From Terriglobia bacterium (GTDB lineage Bacteria > Acidobacteriota > Terriglobia > Acidiferrales > UBA7541): a stretch of DNA of 64,000 nucleotides. Both the position numbers and the translations under genes were made by a program. Location: positions 124,001-188,000 of the forward strand of contig JAIQEW010000003.1 of NCBI GenBank assembly GCA_020073605.1, written 5' to 3'. Shown here one piece after another: positions 26,332 to 34,486 of this stretch (position 1 is its first letter; each line of letters opens with the position of its first letter). Under the pieces are notes generated by a model, which did not search any database, was not told the DNA's origin, and saw nothing but the letters and a program-made list of their open reading frames with translations.

Positions 26332-26574
26332 ATGGCCAGCGTCGAAGAACGCGTGAAGCAGATAATTGTCGAGCAACTCGGTGTGGATGAAGGCGAAGTA
26401 ACTCCCAGCGCTTCGTTCGTGGACGACCTCGGCGCCGACTCGCTCGACACGGTCGAGCTGGTAATGGCCTTCGAGGAAGCGTTCGGCATCGAAATTCCCG
26501 ATGAGGATGCCGAGAAGATCGCCACGGTGAAGGACGCGATCGAGTACATCGACAAGCACTCCAAGGGGAAGTAG
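26332..26574 (+). CDS. acpP: Acyl carrier protein
   Basis: The 80-residue acidic product has the phosphopantetheine attachment serine at position 37 in [17 protein letters not shown]. Helices and charge pattern match AcpP throughout. GGAGGA lies about eight bases before ATG 26332. It carries growing acyl chains for the FabD/G/F/H enzymes encoded around it and elsewhere in the window. Confidence 0.98.
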   Translation: MASVEERVKQIIVEQLGVDEGEVTPSASFVDDLGADSLDTVELVMAFEEAFGIEIPDEDAEKIATVKDAIEYIDKHSKGK

Positions 26575-26618
26575 GCAGTCCCGCCGAGCCGTCCCATCTT
26601 GAACAGGAGAACCTTCCC

Positions 26619-27863
26619 TTGAGCCGCCGAGTTGTCGTGACGGGCGTTGGACTCGTATGCGGTTGCGGCATCGGGACCGAAGAGGTCTGGCGCAACCTGC
26701 TCGCTGGAAAGAGCGGCATCGGCCGCGTTACGGCATTTGACGTTAGCGCCTTCGACTGCCAGATCGCCGGCGAAATCAAGAATTTCGATCCCCTGAACTG
26801 GGTCGAGAAAAAAGAACTGAAAAAGATGGCCCGGTTCATCCAGGTCGCCATGGCGGCTTCGGATTTCGCGATGCGCATGGCCGGCCTTGAAATCACTCCG
26901 GAATTCGCCAACGCAGCGGGCGTCTATATCGGTTCGGGGATCGGCGGATTCGACGTCATCGAGCGTGAGCACTCGAAGTACTTGAACGGCGGCCCCGGCA
27001 AGATTTCCCCGTTTTTCATTCCTTCGGCAATCGTGAATCTGGCGGCGGGCAACGTCTCGATCCGCTACGGCGCGAAGGGGCCGAATTCGGCCACGGCCAC
27101 GGCGTGCTCCGCCGGAGCCCACGCGGTTGGCGACGCCTTCAAGATCATCCAGCGCTCCGCCGCGGAGGTGATGCTCGCGGGCGGTTCGGAAGCGGCCGTG
27201 ACGCCGATGAGCATTGGTGGCTTCGGCGCCATGCGCGCGCTTTCAACACGCAATGACGAGCCCGAGCGCGCCAGCCGCCCGTTCGACGCCCAGCGCGACG
27301 GCTTCGTCGTAGGCGAGGGTTCGGGCATGCTCGTCCTCGAATCGCTCGAATTCGCCCAGCGCCGCGGCGCGAATATCATCGCGGAGATCGTCGGCTACGG
27401 AATGTCCGGAGACGCATATCACATCACGCAGCCCGCCGAGGGCGGCGATGGCGGATATCGCGTTACGCTCGCAGCCGTGAAAGATGCGAAGATTTCGACG
27501 GACGACGTCGGTTACGTGAACGCTCACGGCACTTCAACGCCGATGGGCGACGGAATCGAAACGGCCGCGCTCAAGCGCGTCTTTGGCGACCGCGCGAAGA
27601 AGGTGCCGATCAGCTCGACCAAGTCGATGACGGGGCATTTGCTCGGCGGAGCAGGCGGCCTCGAAGCCGGCATCAGCATCTTGGCGCTGCGCGATCAAAT
27701 CCTTCCGCCAACGATCAACTACGAAAATCCCGATCCCGCCTGCGACCTCGACTACGTCCCGAACAAGGCGAGAAAAGCCGAAGTCACGTACGCGCTCTCG
27801 AATTCCTTCGGCTTCGGCGGGACGAATGCGTCGCTCTTGTTCAAGCGATGGGAAGGCCGCTAA
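26619..27863 (+). CDS. fabF: 3-oxoacyl-ACP synthase II FabF
   Basis: The 414-residue product has the Cys-His-His triad of elongating condensing enzymes: C163 in ATACSAGAHA, the first His in NAHGTSTPMGD and the second in MTGHLLGGAGG, with GFGGTNASLLFKR at the end. It elongates acyl-ACP with malonyl-ACP. It starts at TTG 26619 with CAGGAGA upstream. etfB begins two bases after its stop, an unusual junction that suggests cotranscription with electron-transfer flavoprotein. Confidence 0.97.
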   Translation: MSRRVVVTGVGLVCGCGIGTEEVWRNLLAGKSGIGRVTAFDVSAFDCQIAGEIKNFDPLNWVEKKELKKMARFIQVAMAASDFAMRMAGLEITPEFANAAGVYIGSGIGGFDVIEREHSKYLNGGPGKISPFFIPSAIVNLAAGNVSIRYGAKGPNSATATACSAGAHAVGDAFKIIQRSAAEVMLAGGSEAAVTPMSIGGFGAMRALSTRNDEPERASRPFDAQRDGFVVGEGSGMLVLESLEFAQRRGANIIAEIVGYGMSGDAYHITQPAEGGDGGYRVTLAAVKDAKISTDDVGYVNAHGTSTPMGDGIETAALKRVFGDRAKKVPISSTKSMTGHLLGGAGGLEAGISILALRDQILPPTINYENPDPACDLDYVPNKARKAEVTYALSNSFGFGGTNASLLFKRWEGR

Positions 27864-27865
27864 CC

Positions 27866-28636
27866 ATGAAAATCGGAGTCTGCGTAAAACAAGTGCCCGC
27901 AAAGGACGCGCCGCTCGCGATTCTCGAAGGCGGCGCGTGGATTCGCGAATCCGACATCGGATTTGAGACGAACGAGCCGGACACGTTTGCCCTGGAAGAG
28001 GCGCTGCGCCTGAAGGAAAAGCACGGCGGCGAAGTCGTGGCGATATCGATGGGCCCGGAGCGCGCCAAGCAAACCATCAAGGAAGCGCTCGCGAAAGGGG
28101 CCGAGCGCGGCATCCACGTCTCCGATCCCGACTTCTTCAAGCTCGATCCGCTCGCTTCGGCGCGTTCGCTCGCCGCGGCCATTCAATCCGAAAACTTCGA
28201 TCTGATTCTCACCGGCCTTCAGAGCGACGACCAGGGCTTTGGGCAGACCGGCGTGCTGCTCGCCGAATTGCTCGGCCGCGCGCATGCCACGATCATCATG
28301 TCGATCGAGGTCACCGGCGAGCGCATGAAGCTCAAGCGCGAGCTGGAAGCCGGATGGTTCCAGTGGGTCGAGCTGCCGCTCCCGGCCGTGCTCACGATCC
28401 AGTCGGGCATCAACAAGCCGCGCTACGCCACGCTCAAGGGCATCATGGCGGCCAAGAAGAAGGAGATTGTCACGGTCGAGCGTGCGACGCTGGGCGTTCC
28501 CGATGCGCGAACGCAGCAAGTGGAGCGGATTTACATACCGCAGAAAACGAAGAAGACGGAGTTCATCACGGGTTCGCCGAAAGAGGCTGCGGCGAAGTTG
28601 CTCGAAAAACTCCGGCACGAAGCGCGGGTCCTTTAG
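27866..28636 (+). CDS. etfB: Electron transfer flavoprotein beta subunit
   Basis: The 256-residue product begins MKIGVCVKQVPA and contains the ETF-beta segment FETNEPDTFALEEALRLKEK, GLQSDDQGFGQTG in the AMP-binding loop, and VELPLPAVLTIQSGINKPRYATLKGIMAAKKKEI, the family recognition region. With EtfA it moves electrons from acyl-CoA dehydrogenases to a quinone oxidoreductase or bifurcating partner. ATG 27866 is preferred over an upstream in-frame ATG at 27848 that lies inside fabF. GGAAGG lies about ten bases upstream. Confidence 0.95.
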   Translation: MKIGVCVKQVPAKDAPLAILEGGAWIRESDIGFETNEPDTFALEEALRLKEKHGGEVVAISMGPERAKQTIKEALAKGAERGIHVSDPDFFKLDPLASARSLAAAIQSENFDLILTGLQSDDQGFGQTGVLLAELLGRAHATIIMSIEVTGERMKLKRELEAGWFQWVELPLPAVLTIQSGINKPRYATLKGIMAAKKKEIVTVERATLGVPDARTQQVERIYIPQKTKKTEFITGSPKEAAAKLLEKLRHEARVL

Positions 28637-28639
28637 ATC

Positions 28640-29629
28640 ATGAAAATTCTTCTGATTACCGAGCAGCGCGAAGCCAAGTGGAACAAAGTCAGTTTCGAGA
28701 CCCTCGCCGCGGCCCAGCAGATCGCCCTGCAAGCGAAGGGCACGCTCTCCGGCGCCGTCATCGGCAAGGGGGTTGCGGCGCTGGCGGACGAGCTTGCGGG
28801 TTACCAGCTCGACGAAGTGCTCCTCCTCGAGCACGACCTTCTCGAACAGTACACGCCGGACGGATATTCAATCGCGCTGCGCCAGGTGATTGACAGCGCG
28901 AAGCCGGATCTCGTTCTGCTCCCCCACACCTACCAGGTTCGCGATTTCGCGCCGAAGCTGGCGGCGTCTTTCAGCAGAGGAATGATCGGCGACTGCATCG
29001 GCTATCGCCACGAAGGCGGCAAGCTGATCTTCGTCCGCCAGATGTTTCAGGGCCGCACGGCAGCCGACGTTGCCTTCACAGGCGAACCGCCGTGGGTCGT
29101 GTCGTTCCAGGCCAGCGCGTTTCGCGCCGATCTGGCCGCGAAGCACGCAGGCGGCAAGGCGCCCGTGAAGCCCGCGAGCGTCGATTTGAAGCCGGAACAG
29201 ATTCGCACGAAGCCGCTCGAGCTCTTCCGCGAAGCGAAGCAGGCCGTTGACCTGACGCAAGCGCCCATACTCGTGTCGGTCGGACGCGGCATCAAGGCGC
29301 CCGAGAACATTCCCATGGCGGAAAAGCTGGCGAAGCTGATGGGCGGCGAGATCTCCGCGTCGCGCCCGATCTGCGACGAAGGCTGGCTGCCGATGGACCG
29401 GCAGATCGGCAGTTCTGGCCAGACCGTGGTGCCGAAGCTCTATCTCGCGCTCGGCATCAGCGGCGCCATCCAGCACGTGGTGGGAATGAAAGGCTCGCGC
29501 ACGATCGCCGCCATCAACAAGGACGCCAACGCACCGATTTTCGAAGTAGCCGATTACGGCATCGTCGGCGATCTATTCGAAATCGTGCCCGCCCTGATCG
29601 AAGAGCTCGAAAAGACCAAGACGAGCTGA
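28640..29629 (+). CDS. etfA: Electron transfer flavoprotein alpha subunit
   Basis: The 329-residue product has the N-terminal ETF domain and the C-terminal FAD-binding domain, whose conserved stretches are [50 protein letters not shown] and [20 protein letters not shown]. It begins three bases after etfB, the normal etfB-etfA order. No dehydrogenase or ETF:quinone oxidoreductase gene follows, so its redox partner must be encoded elsewhere. Confidence 0.96.
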   Translation: MKILLITEQREAKWNKVSFETLAAAQQIALQAKGTLSGAVIGKGVAALADELAGYQLDEVLLLEHDLLEQYTPDGYSIALRQVIDSAKPDLVLLPHTYQVRDFAPKLAASFSRGMIGDCIGYRHEGGKLIFVRQMFQGRTAADVAFTGEPPWVVSFQASAFRADLAAKHAGGKAPVKPASVDLKPEQIRTKPLELFREAKQAVDLTQAPILVSVGRGIKAPENIPMAEKLAKLMGGEISASRPICDEGWLPMDRQIGSSGQTVVPKLYLALGISGAIQHVVGMKGSRTIAAINKDANAPIFEVADYGIVGDLFEIVPALIEELEKTKTS

Positions 29630-29654
29630 TCCCCAAACCCCGCCTTTGGACGCG

Positions 29655-29903
29655 TTAGTCCTTCGGCTTCAGTTTAAGCCGGCTTTTGTTTTCTTCGAGG
29701 AAATTGCGGAGGTTGTCGGCGGCGTCGAGCAGCCGGACCCACTGCTCGTAATAGAGTGTCACCGGGAAGCGCCCGAGGCCGTAAACGCTCACTCCCCCTT
29801 TTTCGCCGACGCGAAATTCGAGGCTGCCTTTGGGTCTCGAGCCCGCCTGCTTTTCGAGTTCCGCGATGCGGGCGAGTAATTCTTCCTTGGTTGGTTCGGC
29901 CAT
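29655..29903 (-). CDS. Small conserved-looking hypothetical protein, 82 residues
   Basis: ATG 29903 has GGAG seven bases upstream. The product begins with a short helix (KEELLARIAELEKQ) that may form a coiled coil, then a beta-rich stretch with two strand pairs (SLEFRVGEKGGVSVYGLGRFPVTLY), and ends with a helix (WVRLLDAADNLRNFLEENKSRL). It has no membrane segment and no metal site. The gene converges on etfA with a 25-base gap. The function is unknown. Confidence 0.7.
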   Translation of the reverse strand: MAEPTKEELLARIAELEKQAGSRPKGSLEFRVGEKGGVSVYGLGRFPVTLYYEQWVRLLDAADNLRNFLEENKSRLKLKPKD

Positions 29904-30032
29904 GGTTTGACTCCGTGTGATATCTGCGTGGCGGAATGATACCAGTTCGAGAGAGCGGCGAGGGCTTCGAATTTCGAACGAGAGCGATTATCCTAGGGCC
30001 TGACCAGACCTGCCCGATGTAGGAGGAACGAA

Positions 30033-30782
30033 ATGGCGAAAATCGCGACGCAAAAGGTGACCCTGCAAGTGGCCGACGGATCGTCGATGAACGCGTACGT
30101 GGCGCGGCCGGCGGAAGAAGGCAAATTTCCGGGGATGATCGTTTTGCAGGAAGCGTTCGGAGTGAACGCGCACATCCGCGACGTCACCGAGCGTATCGCG
30201 CGGGAAGGTTACGTGGCGATCGCACCGGAGCTCTTTCATCGCAGCGCGCCCGGCTTCGAGGGAACGTACGACAATTTCCCGGCCGCCATGCCGCACATGC
30301 AGGCGATGACCGTGCCGGGCCAGAGCGCCGATATTCGCGCCGCGTACGACTGGCTGCGCGCCCACGCGCAGGTCTCGCCGGATCGCATCGCGAGCATCGG
30401 ATTCTGCATGGGCGGACGCGCGTCGTTTCTTGCGTGCGCGACGATCCCGCTGCAAGCGTCGATTTCGTTTTACGGCGGCGGGATCGCGCCGAGCATGATG
30501 CCGGGGTTGCTCGACCGTGCCGGCGACTTGCATGCGCCGATTCTTCTTTTCTGGGGCGGCCTCGACCACCACATCACGGCGGAGCAGACGCACGCGGTCG
30601 AGGATGCGCTGGCCAAAGCCAAGAAGGCGTACGTCAACGTGACCGTCTCTTACGCGGACCACGGATTTTTCTGCGACGCGCGCGGGAGTTATAACGCGCA
30701 GGCGGCGGGGCTGGCCTGGAAGTTATCTCTACAATTTCTCGACACGTACGTGAAAGGCGCCGCCGCGACGGCCCACGCCTAG
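30033..30782 (+). CDS. Dienelactone hydrolase family alpha/beta hydrolase
   Basis: The 249-residue product matches the carboxymethylenebutenolidase fold: nucleophile Cys125 in SIGFCMGGRA, Asp178 in FWGGLDHHI and His210 in YADHGFF. The supporting Glu40 lies in LQEAFGVNAHI. Dienelactone hydrolases open lactone rings in chlorocatechol breakdown; relatives with this sequence act on varied esters, and no aromatic pathway genes are nearby, so the substrate is open. AGGAGG lies ten bases before ATG 30033. Confidence 0.9.
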   Translation: MAKIATQKVTLQVADGSSMNAYVARPAEEGKFPGMIVLQEAFGVNAHIRDVTERIAREGYVAIAPELFHRSAPGFEGTYDNFPAAMPHMQAMTVPGQSADIRAAYDWLRAHAQVSPDRIASIGFCMGGRASFLACATIPLQASISFYGGGIAPSMMPGLLDRAGDLHAPILLFWGGLDHHITAEQTHAVEDALAKAKKAYVNVTVSYADHGFFCDARGSYNAQAAGLAWKLSLQFLDTYVKGAAATAHA

Positions 30783-30800
30783 CGCCCGATGGACGCAGGA

Positions 30801-30825
30801 TTGGCGATCCTGAAAGGATCGTCAG
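30801..30825. terminator. Hairpin between convergent genes
   Basis: An 11-pair stem (30801-30811 with 30815-30825, including two G-T pairs) closes a three-base GAA loop. It sits between the convergent hydrolase and FHA genes and overlaps the last bases of the FHA gene. No T tract follows on either strand, so it may be a weak bidirectional stop or a 3'-end stabiliser. Confidence 0.45.
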
Positions 30826-31556
30826 TCGCGGTAAACGAATTCGAGCTCGATGCCGGCGACCGCGATCACGTCGCCCGAGGAAAGCTTGGTCGGGTGCGCG
30901 ATCGGCACGCCGTTGACGGTGGGCACCTTGTCGGCCGCGCCGATGTAGTAAGAATGATCGTCGCGGCGGTTGATCTGCACCGCGACCCTCGGCGCGAACC
31001 AACCCCTCAGCTTCACGGTAGCCATCGCCGATTTCCCCACGACGGTCAGCTTATCGTTGAGCGAGTATTCCCGCTGGTTCGTTTTGCCCTTTCGCACCAC
31101 GATCGTCGGCACCTTCAATCGCGCCGGAGCGACCTGCGAGCTTTCGCCGACGGCCGCAACCTTCTGAAGAAATTCGCGCCGCTCTTTCGTGTCGAGCATG
31201 ACGGTTTCGTTGATCTTCGGCGCGGCGGGCCGCGTGCCGCCGTTTCCGGACGCGAACCCATCCAGGTCGCGGGAATCCGACACGACGATTGTGTGCTTTC
31301 CGATGGCGACGGAATCGCCGGCCTTCAGCGTCACCATCTTCACGCGCTGCCCGTTGACGAACGTGCCGTTCAGGCTGCCGAAATCCTCCAGCATCAATCG
31401 GCCCTCTTCGTTGAAGACGCGGGCGTGGTAGTGCGAGATCGCCGGGTTGTCGATCACCAGGCCGTTGTCCGGCGAGCGGCCGATGCTCACTTCCTTTGCG
31501 CCGACAGGCACCTCTCGCAAGACTGCATTTTCGAACTTGAGCACGAGCTTTGGCAT
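30822..31556 (-). CDS. FHA-domain protein with a second degenerate FHA-like domain
   Basis: The 244-residue product has an N-terminal FHA domain (about 1-95) with all phosphothreonine-binding signatures: IGRSPDN, AISHYHARV and SLNGTFVNGQRV. After a linker, residues about 160-240 repeat the fold weakly (VVGKSAMATVKLRG, then VPTVNGVPI and LSSGDVIAVAG) without the Arg and Ser/His ligands. ATG 31556 has GGAGG six bases upstream. It is the last gene of the kinase-phosphatase-FHA run and probably binds proteins phosphorylated by the kinase at 32.5 kb. Confidence 0.88.
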   Translation of the reverse strand: MPKLVLKFENAVLREVPVGAKEVSIGRSPDNGLVIDNPAISHYHARVFNEEGRLMLEDFGSLNGTFVNGQRVKMVTLKAGDSVAIGKHTIVVSDSRDLDGFASGNGGTRPAAPKINETVMLDTKERREFLQKVAAVGESSQVAPARLKVPTIVVRKGKTNQREYSLNDKLTVVGKSAMATVKLRGWFAPRVAVQINRRDDHSYYIGAADKVPTVNGVPIAHPTKLSSGDVIAVAGIELEFVYRD

Positions 31557-31612
31557 TTCAATCCTCCGCAAGAAAACCAATTTCGCAAATCGATTACCCG
31601 GGCTTCGCGGCG

Positions 31613-32440
31613 CTACACCGAGTTCTTAATCCATTTCCCGAGGCGTCCGATCCGGGCAAACGCGCCCACCGGCTTCGCGGCGCGGCGCAATACGATGGCC
31701 GTGATGTTGTCTCCGCCTCCCGCCTGCTTCGCAAGATCGATCAGGCGCTCGGCGGCTTCCTGCGCGTCGTCGCTTTCGCCGAGCACCGCGGCGATCTGCG
31801 CATCCGAGAGCTCGCGCGTAAGTCCGTCGGTGCAGAGCAGCACCGTGTCTCCATCCATCACAAGCTCTTCGGTTACGTCCACCTCGACTTCCGGATCGAT
31901 GCCGAGGGCGCGGATCAGCACGCTTTGCAGCGCGCTACTGCCCGCTTCCTGCTCGGTCATGTGACCGTGGCGCATCGCTTCGGCGACGAACGAGTGGTCC
32001 CGCGTGAGCTGCTCGAGATCGCTGCCTCGCAGGCGATAGGCGCGGCTGTCTCCGACGTGCGCCAGACTCATGCGCTCATCGACGAATCGCACCGCGACGA
32101 CCGTGGCGCCCATCCGCTGCTCGTTTCCATTTTGCTGCGCGGCGCGGTGAACGGCTTCGTTGGCCAATCGCACGGCGCTCGCCAGGCGATTCGACTCGGT
32201 GGAGACTCCGTCGACGCGCCCGCCCGAAAGGGGCAGAGCCGGCTTCGCCTCCGCTTCGCGGCAGTGGGCGAGAATCGTGTCCACCGCCAGCCGGCTGGCC
32301 ACTTCGCCGGAGGCGAGCCCGCCCATGCCGTCCGAAAGAGCGAAGAGATTCATTTCTGGCGCGAGGCGAAAGCTGTCCTCGTTGTTTTCGCGGACGCAGC
32401 CGGTGTCGCTCTGCGCTCCGAAATCCATTTCCATCGCCAT
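31613..32440 (-). CDS. PP2C-type serine/threonine phosphatase
   Basis: The 275-residue product has the PPM motifs in order: DTGCVRENNEDSF, ALSDGMGGLASGEVAS, GATVVAVRF, LAHVGDSRAYRL, LTRDHSFV, LLCTDGLTRELSD and GGGDNITAIVLR. The metal-binding aspartates are present. It dephosphorylates Ser/Thr proteins, presumably targets of the kinase just upstream. ATG 32440 is preferred because GGAGG sits five bases before it and homology starts at FGAQSDTG. ATG 32527 would overlap the kinase gene by 11 bases and add 29 residues. Confidence 0.92.
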   Translation of the reverse strand: MAMEMDFGAQSDTGCVRENNEDSFRLAPEMNLFALSDGMGGLASGEVASRLAVDTILAHCREAEAKPALPLSGGRVDGVSTESNRLASAVRLANEAVHRAAQQNGNEQRMGATVVAVRFVDERMSLAHVGDSRAYRLRGSDLEQLTRDHSFVAEAMRHGHMTEQEAGSSALQSVLIRALGIDPEVEVDVTEELVMDGDTVLLCTDGLTRELSDAQIAAVLGESDDAQEAAERLIDLAKQAGGGDNITAIVLRRAAKPVGAFARIGRLGKWIKNSV

Positions 32441-32516
32441 GCCTGCCTCCGGCCGGTCGATCTGGGTCGCAAGCCGCGCGCCCTCGGTAGGGCGGATCCA
32501 GATCCTGAGTCGGACT

Positions 32517-34244
32517 TTAGCGCTCATTTCCCAGCGGATTCTTTACCAGCCGCACGCCGGAAAATCCCTGGGTCTTGAGCCAATCCATCACGCTTTCCAC
32601 ACGCTCGGGCCCGAATGGGCCTGTAAGAACGACAAAGAATTCAGTATCCGCGTTGTGACGCGGAATCACGGCCACGGGCAGCCCGAGTCCTTCGATCTTC
32701 CTCGCCGTGATCTGGGCGCGCTCTTCGCGCTCGAACCGGCCGATCCACAAATAGCTCGGCGTATTGTCGTTCACGGGGGGCACCGCAACCGGCTCGGTCT
32801 CGCCGAACGCCTTATCAGCGCGCCGCTGCACCTCTTGAGGCGAAACCTCGGGACGCGCGGGCTGAGGCCGGTTCTTCGCAGGTGCGGGGGCGTCTGCCGG
32901 CGCATGTTTGGCCGGAGCAAGCGCCGCGGATTTGACGGGCGTTGCGGGCGTCGGCTCAACAGGCTGCGCCGCATCGGGCTCTGCCGCGGCGGGAACTGCT
33001 GCGGGAGTTTGCGCGTCGGGAATCTCGGACGTGAAGTCCGGCGGCCCCGGCGCTGCCAGCGGAGCGGGGGCAGGAAGATTATCAGCCGCCTGCGCGGCCT
33101 GCACCCAGCGCCATCCGGCATACGTGCCGACAACCAGCAAAGCCAACATCAAAACCCACACGACCGGGGACGGGCGATTCGTTTCGGGCGCCGGGTACAA
33201 CACCGGAGCGGCCGGTGTGCCATTCATCGAATGGCTTGGCGCGAGGATCACGAGAGCCGGGGCCGTCACCGGAGCGCCGTGTGTGCGCAGGGCGCTTTCG
33301 AGATCGGCGACTGTCTGGAAACGTCTCGGCGGCTCCTTCTCGAGACACTTTAAGATAACGCGCTCGATGGAGACGGGCACCGTGGGTTCGACTTCGTGCG
33401 GCGGCGTAGGCGCTTCGCGCATCTGCTTCAAGGCGACTGCGACCGCATTCTCGGCCCGGAACGCAGGCGCCCCTGTGAAGACCTCGTACACGATCAATCC
33501 CAGCGCGTAGATGTCCGTTCGGTAGTCGACCGATTTTCCGGCCACCTGCTCGGGAGCCATGTACGCGGGCGTGCCGACCATCGCACCCGTGAGCCGGGTG
33601 CCGGCTTCCATCGACCGCGCGATGCCGAAGTCCATGATCTTCACGTTGCCCTGGGCGTCGATCATCACGTTTTCAGGCTTCAGATCGCGGTGGACGATTC
33701 CCTGGATATGAGCTTCCTTGAGGCCCGAGCAGATCTGCCCCACCAGATCGATCGCTTTGCGGAGCGGCAGGCCGCCGAAGCGATTGAGCACCGACCGCAG
33801 GCTTTCGCCCTCCACGAATTCCATCGAAGTGTAGGCAATTCCGTTGATGCGGTTGAACTCGTGCACGCGGCAGACGTTCTTGTGCGTGATCTTTCGCGCG
33901 AAGAGCAGCTCGTTCTTGAACCGGTCCATCATCGCCTGATCCGACGCGATTTCAGGTTTGAGGAGCTTCAGCGCGACGGTCTCGCCCGTTTCGCGGTCCC
34001 GCGCCTTGTAGACGTTGCCCATGCTCCCATGTCCGGCTTCGGCGAGGATGTCGTAACGCTGGGAGAGCGCCGCGAGAGCCGCGGCGCTGAGATGGGTCGT
34101 GGCCGGGGCGATTGGCGACGATTCCGCAATCAAAGCGGTCGCCTCTGGAACGTCGCTCAACAGCAATGTCTTCTGCTGCTCGGTTCGTCGGCGCACGTCT
34201 TCCGAGGGCGGCAATTCCGCTTTCGAATTGGTCGGTCTGGTCAT
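32517..34244 (-). CDS. Transmembrane Ser/Thr protein kinase with C-terminal SPOR domain
   Basis: The 575-residue product has a Hanks-type kinase domain (about 64-320): GHGSMGNVYKAR loop, Lys93, HRDLKPEN (Asp187), DFG (Asp205) and GTPAYMAPEQ. After a spacer comes one membrane segment (about 360-382), then a Pro/Ala-rich stretch (390-495) and a C-terminal domain (about 497-575) that matches SPOR: YLWIGRFEREERAQITARKI then EFFVVLTGPFGPERVESVMDWL. SPOR domains bind glycan strands lacking stem peptides, so the outside may sense septal peptidoglycan. Bacterial kinases of this class more often carry PASTA repeats. PP2C and FHA genes follow on the same strand. Confidence 0.92.
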   Translation of the reverse strand: MTRPTNSKAELPPSEDVRRRTEQQKTLLLSDVPEATALIAESSPIAPATTHLSAAALAALSQRYDILAEAGHGSMGNVYKARDRETGETVALKLLKPEIASDQAMMDRFKNELLFARKITHKNVCRVHEFNRINGIAYTSMEFVEGESLRSVLNRFGGLPLRKAIDLVGQICSGLKEAHIQGIVHRDLKPENVMIDAQGNVKIMDFGIARSMEAGTRLTGAMVGTPAYMAPEQVAGKSVDYRTDIYALGLIVYEVFTGAPAFRAENAVAVALKQMREAPTPPHEVEPTVPVSIERVILKCLEKEPPRRFQTVADLESALRTHGAPVTAPALVILAPSHSMNGTPAAPVLYPAPETNRPSPVVWVLMLALLVVGTYAGWRWVQAAQAADNLPAPAPLAAPGPPDFTSEIPDAQTPAAVPAAAEPDAAQPVEPTPATPVKSAALAPAKHAPADAPAPAKNRPQPARPEVSPQEVQRRADKAFGETEPVAVPPVNDNTPSYLWIGRFEREERAQITARKIEGLGLPVAVIPRHNADTEFFVVLTGPFGPERVESVMDWLKTQGFSGVRLVKNPLGNER

Positions 34245-34389
34245 AGTTCGACACTTTTAGAATAGGCAAGGAGGGCGTTTCCAGCTATGGTACGCGGCGC
34301 GAATGTGAGGAAAGAGTATCCTGTACTTGGGTCCTAAAAGGCTGTTGAGAAACGAGTTGCGTCGCCCTGCCGGGTGCGGGCGAGAAAGC

Positions 34390-34405
34390 ACAATTCGAGA
34401 ATTGT
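34390..34405. promoter_or_regulatory. Operator-like inverted repeat between kinase and ugd genes
   Basis: ACAATTC (34390-34396) and GAATTGT (34399-34405) are perfect seven-base arms around two bases. The element lies 82 bases before ugd and upstream of the divergent kinase gene, a place where a repressor could act on either. No regulator is identified. Confidence 0.35.
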
Positions 34406-34486
34406 CTTGCCGGGTCGAGTCGCCTCCATCAAAATGAAATCTCCTTCTAGCTGCGTTGGGCAATTCCTTGTAAGCGGGAGACTCGA

